From: Streptomyces sp. TLI_146
GTDB taxonomy: Bacteria > Actinomycetota > Actinomycetes > Streptomycetales > Streptomycetaceae
Assembly (NCBI RefSeq): GCF_002846415.1
Contig: NZ_PJMX01000001.1
Location: forward strand, 8,618,001-8,682,000
Direction of reading: 5' to 3'
DNA: 64,000 nt
The notes beneath the pieces were generated by a model. It ran no database searches. It saw only the letters and a program-made list of their open reading frames with translations, and was not told where the DNA came from. Shown here piece by piece: positions 43,461-51,373 of the stretch. The position numbers and the translations under genes are program-made. Each line of letters starts with the position of its first letter. Position 1 is the first letter of the stretch.

Positions 43461-44906
43461 TCAGCGCCACTGGAGCGCGGCAGACCCGAGCGGGGAACGC
43501 CGGCCGGGCTGTGGGACCGCGCGCCCGCTGTAGGCGAACGGGGTCGCCGGTTCGGTGAGCGGGCCGAAGTCGGTATCGGTGGTCGACAGCGCGGCGTGCG
43601 GCGTGCGCCCGGGCCGGGGCAGGTCGAGTACGTCCTCCCGCGCCAGCAGCCCCAGTTCCTGCACCCAGTGGCATACCCCGGCCAAGGTCACGCGGATCCG
43701 CCACGAGCCGCCCTCCGTCGCACGCCGGCGCAGGGCCGTTGCCACGGCGGCGGCCCCGAGGTAGGCGGCGAGGTAGTCGTTGAGCAGGTACGTCGGCGGC
43801 AGCGACGGCCGGTCGGTCCACTCCTCGACGGCGAATCCGGTTGCCGAACAGGCGAGTTGGTCGAACCCGCCGCGTTCGCCCCAGGGGCCGTCGGCGCCCC
43901 AGGCGTGGTATTCGAGGGTGATGAGTCCGGGGCGGCGCCGGATGAGCTCCTCGGTCGACGCCCCGTGCCGGGCGAGTCCCCGGTAGGCGTGCACGAAGAC
44001 GTCCGTGTCCTGGAGCACCTCGTGGAAGGCCGCACGGTCGTGGGCGTCGCGCAGGTCGCAGTAGGCGTTGCGCTTGCCGCCGCCGGTCATCGCGATCATC
44101 GGGATCGGGTCGGGGCGGTCGGGACGCGACAGGTGCAGCACGTCGGCGCCGAACTGGGCGAGGAGCCGCGCCCCGACGGGACCTGCGATGACATGGGTGA
44201 GATCGAGCACCCGTACGCCTGTGAGCGCCTCGTCGGCCTCGCCGATCGGCTCCAGAGGCCGCACCGGTCCGTCACCGACGCGTTCGATCTCGACGACCGG
44301 GCGCCGCGCGACGTACCGCCCCACGGGATGCGCGAGCCACTCGTCCCGGGCGCGCACCACGCAGGCGACGCCGCCCCGCGCGCAGATGGCCTCTTCCAGC
44401 GTGAAGGCGTCCCAGTCGGCCACGGCCCGCGCGAGCCCCACCTTGTCGAGCCCGCACTTCAGCACGGAGCACACCGCGTCGCGTAGGTGCGGATAGGTGG
44501 TGATGAGGAAGATCCACCGGCCGTCGCGCGCCCGGTAGAAGTCGTTGTTGCCGAGCAGCGCCGGATCGTCGAGCAGAGCGCCGAGCGGGCGCCCCGACAG
44601 CGTCGTGTGATACGTCGCCATGAGCTGGTCGATCGCGGCCCCGGCCTGCACCTCCACCCTCTGGCGTCGGTGACCGCGCATTTCACCTACCGCCGCCGCC
44701 TGCCGCCCGAAAAGCCCGATCGCGGCCGACATGGCGTCGGCGAGGCGGTGCACCGAGGGCACCAGGGGATCCGTCCCGACAACGGTGATGTCCTCGGCCC
44801 CCCGGGCCGGATCAGGGTCGCCGAGGGTGTGCAGCAGCCGGGAGACGATTTCTCCCGTGGACGACGGAGGCGTCGGCTCGGCCGTGGTCAGCGTGTTCGA
44901 AGTCAT
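43461..44906 (-). CDS. CaiB/BaiF-like CoA-transferase with extended N-terminal module
   Basis: A 481-residue protein. The C-terminal ~250 residues are a family III CoA-transferase core (GVRVLDLTHVIAGPVGARLL, AQFGADVLHLSRPDRPD, KRNAYCDLRDAHDRAAFHEV). The first ~220 residues look like the C-terminal module of the same family placed in front (RHRRQRVEVQAGAAIDQLMA, NNDFYRARDGRWIFLITTYP, VKWDAFTLEEAICARGG-like GGVACVVRARDEWLAH), i.e. a circularly permuted or fused two-half arrangement. It is the first gene of the operon, 38 bases downstream of a 20-bp palindrome and just behind a hairpin. Whether it is catalytic or a partner of the second transferase is open. Confidence 0.8.
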   Translation of the reverse strand: MTSNTLTTAEPTPPSSTGEIVSRLLHTLGDPDPARGAEDITVVGTDPLVPSVHRLADAMSAAIGLFGRQAAAVGEMRGHRRQRVEVQAGAAIDQLMATYHTTLSGRPLGALLDDPALLGNNDFYRARDGRWIFLITTYPHLRDAVCSVLKCGLDKVGLARAVADWDAFTLEEAICARGGVACVVRARDEWLAHPVGRYVARRPVVEIERVGDGPVRPLEPIGEADEALTGVRVLDLTHVIAGPVGARLLAQFGADVLHLSRPDRPDPIPMIAMTGGGKRNAYCDLRDAHDRAAFHEVLQDTDVFVHAYRGLARHGASTEELIRRRPGLITLEYHAWGADGPWGERGGFDQLACSATGFAVEEWTDRPSLPPTYLLNDYLAAYLGAAAVATALRRRATEGGSWRIRVTLAGVCHWVQELGLLAREDVLDLPRPGRTPHAALSTTDTDFGPLTEPATPFAYSGRAVPQPGRRSPLGSAALQWR

Positions 44907-44927
44907 GCCGGGATGCTCGTTCCCGGC
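44907..44927 (-). promoter_or_regulatory. leader hairpin immediately before the operon start codon
   Basis: GCCGGGA and TCCCGGC form a perfect 7-bp stem with a 7-base loop (TGCTCGT) directly upstream of ATG 44906. In the mRNA it would hold the only GGGA-type ribosome binding sequence in its stem, so it may lower or regulate translation of the first gene. Confidence 0.5.
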
Positions 44928-44944
44928 ACTGCACGAGCGCCCGC

Positions 44945-44964
44945 ATTCACGGATATCCGTGAAT
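44945..44964. promoter_or_regulatory. perfect 20-bp palindrome, probable IclR operator
   Basis: ATTCACGGATATCCGTGAAT is identical on both strands. It sits in the 69-base gap between the IclR gene's stop and the CoA-transferase start, where the operon promoter must be. IclR-family regulators bind 12-20 bp palindromes of this kind near their targets. It is clearly more AT-rich than its surroundings. Confidence 0.8.
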
Positions 44965-44975
44965 CGATGCGAACG

Positions 44976-45713
44976 TCACGTCCGCCCCTCCTGGATGTGC
45001 GCGAGGAGCCGGGCCGCCGCCCGGTCCAGACTCAGCCGCTCCGAGCGGCCGCGGCGCCGGTGCATCAGCACAAGAGCACCTGTGACGGCGGGGCCGTCGG
45101 TGACGGGGATCGCCAGCGCGCTGACCTCTGGATCGGCCAGACCCTCGCTGCGGCTGATCCGCGACGCGCGGATCGCCGGAAGAGCGCGGCGGAACTCGGC
45201 GACCGCCTCGGGGTCATGGCGGGCGAGCTCGTCGAGCAGCCCACGGCGCTCCGCCTCGTCGGTGAAGGCCAGCAGCAGACGGCCCGCGGCGGTACGCAGC
45301 AGCGGCCGGGCCACGTGCTCGTCGGCGAGTGGCACGAGGCGCGGAATCTCGTCCTCGCCGCCGCGCGCAAGGTGCACGGCGTCGAGCCCGACCCGCACCG
45401 TGAGCAACACCGGGGTGCCCGCGACGTGGCTCAGCTCGTCGAGCTCGGCCTGCCCGATCCGCGGGACGACCCGGCCGGCGATGAGGTTGAGGACGTGCGG
45501 GGCGGGCCCGAGCCTGAAGCGCCCGTGCTGCTCCAGCAGAAAGCCCGTCGCGACAAGGCCGTTGACCAGATCCTGCACCGAACTCGCCGGCGCCCCGACC
45601 GTCCGCGCCACCTCGGCCACGGTTACCCCGCCCGGCGCCCGCGCGGCGGCCTCCAGGATCCATGCGACCCGGTCCACCGTACGGTGACGCCGCCGACGGC
45701 CATGCTCGCTCAT
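44976..45713 (-). CDS. IclR-family transcriptional regulator
   Basis: A 245-residue IclR regulator: N-terminal winged helix (TVDRVAWILEAAARAPGGVT, VAEVARTVGAPASSVQDLVN) and C-terminal effector domain (GTPVLLTVRVGLDAVHLARG, PLLRTAAGRLLLAFTDEAER, GLADPEVSALAIPVTD). The effector-domain signature PLxxTAxGRxLLA is intact. ATG 45713 is chosen; the listed frame extends three codons further. It faces the same way as the acyl-CoA operon and a perfect palindrome lies between them, so it most likely controls that operon in response to the acid or its CoA ester. Confidence 0.9.
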   Translation of the reverse strand: MSEHGRRRRHRTVDRVAWILEAAARAPGGVTVAEVARTVGAPASSVQDLVNGLVATGFLLEQHGRFRLGPAPHVLNLIAGRVVPRIGQAELDELSHVAGTPVLLTVRVGLDAVHLARGGEDEIPRLVPLADEHVARPLLRTAAGRLLLAFTDEAERRGLLDELARHDPEAVAEFRRALPAIRASRISRSEGLADPEVSALAIPVTDGPAVTGALVLMHRRRGRSERLSLDRAAARLLAHIQEGRT

Positions 45714-46683
45714 CCCGCCCACCTTGTCCTTCTCGTCCGTCGCCAGCCGCTCGCGCCGACCGCCTCGCTGATCTTTTCCCCCACCACCCCGACGGGCAAG
45801 TCGGCCCCTGCCCCCCTATAGACGTCACCAGCGCGGCAGCAGAGGAGGGTGCCACACCCGCACCGTGCACGATGAACAGCCGCCCACGAACCGCTTGTTC
45901 ACGCCGCCCCTTTCGCGGTGGCCAGCGGCCAGGCGGCATCCGGGGGCCCGTGCAGCTGGTGTGATGCGTCCCGGTGAGCCGAACCAAAGCCTGCTGTCTG
46001 CCGGTATTCCGGCTCAAGATGCGTGGCCACGGCAGCAGACGGCGCACAGCCCCCAAGGGCACGCGGTGCTCGCCTGCTGCGGGAGCGCCTGCCGCAGCGC
46101 TGGTGCCCGTCGCTGGGGTGAGTGCTGCGTCGGCGGTGCCACGGCCCTCGTTGGGCCCGGCCCGGTCAGGGGGGCTTGTCGGTGGGAGCGGCTCAGAGAG
46201 ACAGGGAGCATGCGCCCCGGCAGCGTGCAGGAGGCGGGCGGCTGCCGCGTTCTGGTGGCGCGGGCGGTCTGCTGCCAGGAGCGCGCAGCAGTTCCGGTGG
46301 CATGTGGGTGGCCCACGGCAACAGGGCCGCGGTCGCCTGTCGGACCACCGCTGCCGACGGGCCCTCCAGGAGCGGTCGTACATCGTCGGCGCGAATCGCG
46401 TCGAGCGTCCGCAGCCACGACGTCGCCGGGCCGGGCGGCGATCTGCGCGAGCCGCGCCGCGGGCAGCAGCCGTCGCTCAATGGCGATGCGGGCCGGGGCC
46501 CGGCCGCCATTGTCCCGCAGTGCCTCGATGTGCGCGGGCGGGACGATACGCAGCGCCGCGGTGAGCAGTTCCTGGCCGAAGCTGCCGGGAGAGCGGCGGC
46601 CTAGAGGCTCGTTACCGAACCCCGGTCCTCGCGTATCCGGCTCCAGGAACAACGGGACGGCTGTCGGGCCACCGGGAGGGGCT
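45714..46683. other. gene-poor stretch with a possible HEAT-repeat remnant
   Basis: No intact gene in about 970 bases. On the minus strand between about 46600 and 46280 two frames carry natural-looking helices, LLTAALRIVPPAHIEALRDN and DDVRPLLEGPSAAVVRQATA with ALLPWATHMPPELLRA, which look like HEAT-type repeats of a decayed protein. The plus-strand frame covering the region is Gly/Arg/Ala-rich and unsupported. Confidence 0.35.
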
Positions 46684-47532
46684 CTACCGCCGGACCGCCG
46701 AGACCAGTTGGCCGGGCTGTTCCTGGGGCTGCGGTGGGGTGGTGATCGGGCGGCCGTAGGCGCCAGCGCGTTCGCGCAGGGTGTGGCAGGTGGCCTGCCA
46801 GCCGTGTCCGGCCAGCCAGTCCACTGGGTCGTCGGGCATTTCCGAGAGCCACATGGATGCCGCCGATCCCGGCGCGGCGTCCGCGCGGAAGCGTTCGATC
46901 ACGCCGCGCGGGCTCAATGTCAGCCCGATCCGGCTGCCCGGCGCCGAGTGCGCGCTGATCCGGTTCAGCAGCAGTTCCACCGCTTCCTCGGTCAGGTAGA
47001 TCAGGAGCCCTTCGGCGATCCATGCGGTCGGCAGGGTCGGGTCGTGTCCTGCGGCGGCCAGCGCGGCGGGCCAGTCCTCGCGCAGATCCGCCGCGACGGT
47101 GATCCGCTCGCAGCGCGCGACGGCTCGCTCCTGGCACAGTACCGACGCCTTGAAGTCCAAGGGTGCGGCGGTGTCGACCTCGAACAGCCGGGTGCCCTCG
47201 GGCCAGTCCATCCGGAAGGCCCGGCTGTCCATGCCGGCGCCGAGCAGCACGACCTGCCGCACCCCGGACTCACAGGCCTGCCGCAACAGGTCGTCGAGGA
47301 ACTTCGTCCTGATGACGATGGAAAAGGACACGGCCAGTCGGCGGAGTTCTGCGGCTTCACCGGGCAATGGCTGCGAAGAAGGCCCCAGGCCGCCGGCGGT
47401 GGCGAAGGCCTGTGCCAGCGGGTCGCGAAACAGTGCGTTCTCCCGCTCGGTCTCCAGCGCCCGCACCCTGGCCACTCCCACCGCCGTGGCCCACACTCCC
47501 GACGGCCGCACCCGCTCCTGCTCATCAGTCAT
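46684..47532 (-). CDS. LCM/PPM-type SAM-dependent methyltransferase
   Basis: A 282-residue protein of the leucine carboxyl methyltransferase-like family common in Actinobacteria. The early RPSGVWATAVGVARVRALET and ALFRDPLAQAFA segments, the SAM-binding VVLLGAGMDSRAFRMDWPEG (GAGxDxRxxR) and the acidic FEVDTAAPLDFKASVL, with WIAEGLLIYLTEEAVELLLN later, are diagnostic. Members methylate carboxyl or hydroxyl groups of metabolites or polyketides. ATG 47532 is preferred to the GTG one codon upstream. It stands alone. Confidence 0.85.
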   Translation of the reverse strand: MTDEQERVRPSGVWATAVGVARVRALETERENALFRDPLAQAFATAGGLGPSSQPLPGEAAELRRLAVSFSIVIRTKFLDDLLRQACESGVRQVVLLGAGMDSRAFRMDWPEGTRLFEVDTAAPLDFKASVLCQERAVARCERITVAADLREDWPAALAAAGHDPTLPTAWIAEGLLIYLTEEAVELLLNRISAHSAPGSRIGLTLSPRGVIERFRADAAPGSAASMWLSEMPDDPVDWLAGHGWQATCHTLRERAGAYGRPITTPPQPQEQPGQLVSAVRR

Positions 47533-48668
47533 CACGCCAGCCTAGACCGGTCGACTTCAGGCCCCCACCTTCCACCGCCCTCTTCGCCGTCCAGCCATGA
47601 CAGAGCGACGCTCAGCTGTTGTCTGTGCAGATCCCGCGCCTGTCACCCCTGCACACCTCACCGCCGGGTGGACCCCGAGACGGCAGCGAACATGGCCGGA
47701 TCGTGCGCCCTTCCGTCCGCAACGGACCCGGTAGCACCGCGCGGACCACATCCGCTCTGCGGCCTCCTTGTGTTGGACCTCTCCGCCTGCGCCCCCGTAC
47801 GGCTGGCGTGAGCATGGGCGGAACGTGGTTGCTGACGTTTCTGGGGAGTCATCATGCTCCAGGGTCTCCCGCGGTCGCGCCGACCGAGCACTTCCTCAAC
47901 GGTAATTCCCAGTATCACAGGCCTGGTTGTTGCCTTTTGTCCATAGCTGCGGACAGGTGGTGGCCGCTGGCCGCATCAGGCTGCGGCATCGTGCGTTGTG
48001 CTGCGGTGACGGATCCCGCAGGCTTGGCCGTGGCCAAGCCTGCGGGTGCAGGCTGTCGCACGGGCGGTTTCGGGAGTGGTGGCCCGGGCCGCGATGCCAG
48101 GCTCCCTGCTGGCGGGGGTGTGATCCGGCCCGGTGGTGGGCGTTCGCGGTGGTTCTCGGGGAGAGATAGATCCGTGGTGGGGCGGCACACTGGGGTGAGC
48201 AGAACTGCGGCGGGTAGGGCGGGGAATCGAGCTCGAAGCAGGGCCTGCGGCCGCAGGCCGGGCACCCAGCCGGCGGCGCCGCTCCAGCAACTGGACGTGC
48301 TCCGCGACGCGCTCCGCCCCGAGCCTGTCACCCGCCCCGCCCTGTGACCGCTCCCGCCCGGTCACCGGATCTCCAGGCGCGGCGTCGCTGCACAGCACTC
48401 CTCGGCGCGCCGGGGTCGGGAGACCGGTCGGCACCTGGCCTGGATGGTGGAACCCGGCGGCCTGATCCGGCAGAACGATCCGTCACGACTTCCCGCCCCT
48501 CTCAGCAGGCACGGCGACCAGCGTGCACGCCAGGTCTCGCTTCATCCACCGCCTCTGCCGGGCAGACGCCTCTGCGGCTGCTATCACCGCCCCCAGCGCC
48601 GCTGATCGGGCCGCCGTGCTGGACAGCGGACAACCGCCTCGACAGGGCCTCGGCTACCGCGCGGCACG
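47533..48668. other. non-coding or decayed stretch
   Basis: More than 1.1 kb with only shadow frames. It contains the 32-base perfect hairpin at 48015-48046. The rest carries no domain I recognise; the 3' end leads into a transposase remnant. Confidence 0.45.
48015..48046. terminator. perfect 15-bp stem-loop
   Basis: CCCGCAGGCTTGGCC is followed after two bases by its exact reverse complement GGCCAAGCCTGCGGG. This is the strongest hairpin I saw in the window. It stands ~480 bases upstream of the methyltransferase start and is not adjacent to any intact gene's stop, so it is either a terminator of a lost gene, a bidirectional barrier or the foot of a mobile element. Confidence 0.6.
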
Positions 48669-48885
48669 CGCCTCCGCCCCCTGGCCATCGACCTACGCCA
48701 CCCCTGGGAGGAACCGGCCGAGCCCGGTCGGCTCACCCCCGCCCGGGTTCGCTGGGGGTTCAGGAACCTCCGCCCGAACTTGCCCTGCCCGGTCCGTGCG
48801 CCCAAACCCAACCAGCCCGGCCCCGGTCGGCCGCCCGGCTCGAACAACCGGCATCCCGCCACACGCTTCGACGTGCGCAAATGCT
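48669..48885 (+). mobile_element. transposase C-terminal remnant (NF041680-like)
   Basis: One plus-strand frame reads RLRPLAIDLRHPWEEPAEPG, RLTPARVRWGFRNLRPNLPC and PVRAPKPNQPGPGRPPGSNN, RHPATRFDVRK. The P-W-E-x-P...RLTPxRVRRGFRN...GRPPGSKNRxPAxRxDVGK ending is that of a widespread streptomycete putative transposase, as I remember it. The N-terminal ~350 residues are missing and the end runs on without its normal stop. A hypothetical gene begins inside the junction. Confidence 0.65.
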
Positions 48886-48925
48886 CGCTCCGGACCCGGA
48901 CGGCCACCTGCCCGGAGGAGACTCC

Positions 48926-49156
48926 TTGCGGCGCCAGTCCCGGGGCTTCGTGGCTGGCAGCGAACTCCACGCATGGGGACGGTTCAGCCGCGACTACTGG
49001 CTCGATGGCGAGATGGGAGAGCTCGTCACCATCCTTGATCTGCCGGCACCCCACATCGAAGAACCCGGTTTCGGCGGATACTTCCGCGAAGAGTGCGACG
49101 CCGAGCCGACGATCTTCACCTTCCAGGACGGCACCTACGGGCCACGGAAGCTCTGA
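48926..49156 (+). CDS. small hypothetical protein with TTG start
   Basis: A 76-residue acidic protein: RGFVAGSELHAWGRFSRDYW, LDGEMGELVTILDLPAPHIE, EPGFGGYFREECDAEPTIFT. TTG 48926 is favoured because GGAGGAG (48914-48920) is ideally spaced and the sequence upstream belongs to the transposase remnant; ATG 48881 is in frame but has no ribosome binding site. Composition is that of a real protein, with no membrane helix. I do not recognise the family; it could be the C-terminus of a longer protein cut by the transposase. Confidence 0.45.
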   Translation: MRRQSRGFVAGSELHAWGRFSRDYWLDGEMGELVTILDLPAPHIEEPGFGGYFREECDAEPTIFTFQDGTYGPRKL

Positions 49157-49185
49157 TCAGGTCTCCAGGAGGTTTGAGAACAAGC

Positions 49186-50370
49186 TCAGGGTTTGTGAGG
49201 CCGGGCGCCTGCCGATCGGGACAGTCCCCATGTTCGGTCGGTGTTCAGAGGATGGCCTGAATCGCCGTACCAGGCGTGTTGTCCTGAGGAGTCCACGGTC
49301 AGGCCGAATTCCGTGATGGCGGGACGGCCGTGTGCCGCGTACCAGGTGAATGCCGTCACGACTTCCTCCCACAGGTCTCTGGGGCCCCAGGATTTGACGG
49401 CGTCGGCCTGCCACCAGTCGCGGTAGCGCACGATGGTCGCGGACGTGCCGGCCTGGTCGACGAACTGGACGCGGCGGTCGGCGCCGTCGCCCCGGTGGGA
49501 GAACGCGACATCCGCAGTGTGCAGTCCGATCACGAAGTCCTGCTCCCAGCCGGCTTCCAGGACCTCGGCCGGGTCGAGCGGGGAGGAGCGGGCGGTGGAC
49601 TCCTCGGGCACGTTCAACGCCCGGCTGGGCCGCTCGCTGCGGATCCACATGTACGCCGCGCCCCCGGCGAAGCGGCCGTATGCCTTCTCGCCGCGCACCG
49701 TCAGCCGTAGCAGCCCGGAGTTCGCGTACGCGGTGCCGAACGGCGTGACAATCACCCCGCCGGGCGCCAACTGGCGCACCCACGCCGACGGGACGGTGCG
49801 GACCGCGGCGGTGCTGATGATCCGGTCGTACGGAGCATGCTGCGGGACACCGGCCATGCCGTCCCCGCACACCAGCACCGGCGCATACCCGGCACTCTTC
49901 AGGTTCGATGCACCCCACGCCGCGAGCTGAGGGTCGACCTCGATCCCGACGGTCCGCTCGCTGCCGGTTCGCTCGCACAGGAGCGCGGTGTGGTAGCCGG
50001 AGGCGTAGCCGATGTCCAGGACCCGATGCCCCGCATCCAGGCTGAGCTGCTCCAGCTTGGTGCACACGATGTCGAGGGCAGAGACCGAGGATGTGAAGTC
50101 GCCGTCGGCGGGCCCGTCCGGCCCGGTACGGCCGTCGTCCAACTGCGTGATCACCGACTGATGGGAGTCCCACACGGCCCGGCGCCACGCATCCTCGTCC
50201 ACATCACGATCGAGGAACCGCCAGCGCCCGTCCTCGTCCCGCTCGGGCGCCCAGGCCCGCGCGGGGACGAACAGCTCCCGGTCCACTGCGTCGAACGCCT
50301 CCCGCAGCCAGGGGGCGTGGAAGCACGCCTTGGCCTCCAGGGCGCGCCGGCATACGGCGCGATAGTCCAC
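49186..50370 (-). CDS. PIMT-like methyltransferase with extended C-terminal domain
   Basis: A 394-residue protein. Residues ~85-230 form a protein-L-isoaspartate O-methyltransferase-type Rossmann domain: SSVSALDIVCTKLEQLSLDA, HRVLDIGYASGYHTALLCER (SAM loop), TVGIEVDPQLAAWGASNL and APYDRIISTAAVRTVPSAWV, LAPGGVIVTPFGTAY. The N-terminal ~80 residues and the ~170-residue C-terminus (VVTAFTWYAAHGRPAITEFG) are extra. This layout is that of the PIMT homologues found in RiPP clusters (lanthipeptide, graspetide and imiditide types), where they methylate Asp and trigger aspartimide formation. GTG 50370 lies five bases after the stop of a 30-codon ORF. No LanM/LanB or ATP-grasp gene is in the window. 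Confidence 0.8.
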   Translation of the reverse strand: MDYRAVCRRALEAKACFHAPWLREAFDAVDRELFVPARAWAPERDEDGRWRFLDRDVDEDAWRRAVWDSHQSVITQLDDGRTGPDGPADGDFTSSVSALDIVCTKLEQLSLDAGHRVLDIGYASGYHTALLCERTGSERTVGIEVDPQLAAWGASNLKSAGYAPVLVCGDGMAGVPQHAPYDRIISTAAVRTVPSAWVRQLAPGGVIVTPFGTAYANSGLLRLTVRGEKAYGRFAGGAAYMWIRSERPSRALNVPEESTARSSPLDPAEVLEAGWEQDFVIGLHTADVAFSHRGDGADRRVQFVDQAGTSATIVRYRDWWQADAVKSWGPRDLWEEVVTAFTWYAAHGRPAITEFGLTVDSSGQHAWYGDSGHPLNTDRTWGLSRSAGARPHKP

Positions 50371-50375
50371 CGGGC

Positions 50376-50468
50376 CTACTTCTGTGGCCGGGAGCCGTCA
50401 GGACTCGGCGGCTCCGGCGGCGGTGTCCACGGCTTGTCGTCCGTCTCCCCACCGTGCTTTCCTGCCAT
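50376..50468 (-). CDS. tiny Pro-rich ORF coupled to the PIMT-like gene, candidate RiPP precursor
   Basis: A 30-codon ORF starting at ATG 50468, with GGTGGAG about three bases upstream. The peptide begins MAGKHGGETDDKPW and ends PPSPDGSRPQK; 8 of 30 residues are Pro, and it holds Asp-Asp and Asp-Gly pairs. Its TAG is five bases before the methyltransferase GTG, so translation is likely coupled. Asp-Gly is the dyad most prone to aspartimide formation, exactly what PIMT-like RiPP enzymes promote, which makes it a candidate substrate. It has no obvious leader/core split and is very short, so a translational leader ORF or a small subunit is also possible. Confidence 0.55.
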   Translation of the reverse strand: MAGKHGGETDDKPWTPPPEPPSPDGSRPQK

Positions 50469-50763
50469 TGCTCCACCTCTCGGCCCGCCCCTCGAAGGGG
50501 CTCCGACAGAATCCGTGCGCACCCATTCAACCCTGCCCGCCAGTAATCGGGGAGCAACTTGGCAGCCATGCCATGGACTTGAGGACGAGAACCGGGCCGG
50601 TGGGGTTCTTGCTGTCGCGCGTCCTTGCGCGAGGGTGCCCGGCGTTGCCGTGCGATGCTGTTTGCCCTGGTCAGAGGCGCGGGGCGAGCTACTTGGTCCG
50701 GCGCCCTGTACCGGGCCGTACGCTCACGCATCGCTCACGCGCTGCTGGCCACTGAGCAGCGCC

Positions 50764-51057
50764 TGCTCAGGCCTGCCTGAGGTCGTTCGCCACCGGGAAC
50801 GGGGTCATTACCTTGAGGACGCCGGTGAACACGTCTCCGTTCCGGTAGGTCTTCGCCGCAGGGGCGAGTACATAGGTGTACATGAGAAGAACGCCTGTCG
50901 CCGCCTGCTCGATCCTGCAGTAGAAGCCGATGCCTGCCTTGGTGTACTGGTCGGCCTGCACGATCCGGTCGGTGGTCTCCGAACCTGGCGACTCCACCTC
51001 CGAGCCCAGCAGCGCGTGCTGAGGGCGGGGCGGGGTGATGTCGATCCCGCCCCACAC
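50764..51057 (-). CDS. small hypothetical protein
   Basis: About 96 codons with natural composition: HALLGSEVESPGSETTDRIV, QADQYTKAGIGFYCRIEQAA, TGVLLMYTYVLAPAAKTYRN, GDVFTGVLKVMTPFPV. Strand-rich, possibly a small beta-sandwich. The GTG start at 51057 lacks a ribosome binding site, and a related-looking run in another frame lies just upstream, so the 5' end may be frameshifted. I recognise no family. It precedes the tiny ORF and PIMT-like gene on the same strand by ~300 bases. Confidence 0.45.
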
Positions 51058-51373
51058 CGACGGCAGGCCAGGACCGGCTCGACGAACTCACCGACGCCAG
51101 CGCCGAACCTCGCGCCTGTGAATTCCTTCCCCACCGGCACGGCACACTGGGATGGTTTCGTTCCGCTTCCTTCCGAGCGGGGACGCGGTTCATCGCGGCG
51201 GTCGGCCCCTTGGCCAGAGGGCGGAAACCGAGAGGAGTCGCGCACCCTGACTAGGCAGGCGCGTGCGTCGTAGGCGTCGCCGGCCGGCTCGCGGTCGAAG
51301 TCTTCCTGGTACACCACCGGTTCCCGTCGGCGCTCCACGAGCCTGCTGCGGAGCGCCCCGTGCCAACGGTCGC
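51058..51373. other. intergenic, no supported gene
   Basis: Downstream of the PP2C gene on the minus strand. Only overlapping Arg/Gly-rich frames; a run ending EFVEPVLACR may be the shifted 5' end of the neighbouring hypothetical gene. Confidence 0.35.

Noticed and set aside
45865..47811. 648-codon plus-strand frame
   Set aside because: Overlaps the LCM-type methyltransferase in antisense and is Gly/Ala/Arg-rich without motif or start signal.
48344..49156. Full 270-codon frame as one protein
   Set aside because: The first ~190 codons are shadow over a transposase remnant in another frame; only the last ~76 codons look real and have their own ribosome binding site.
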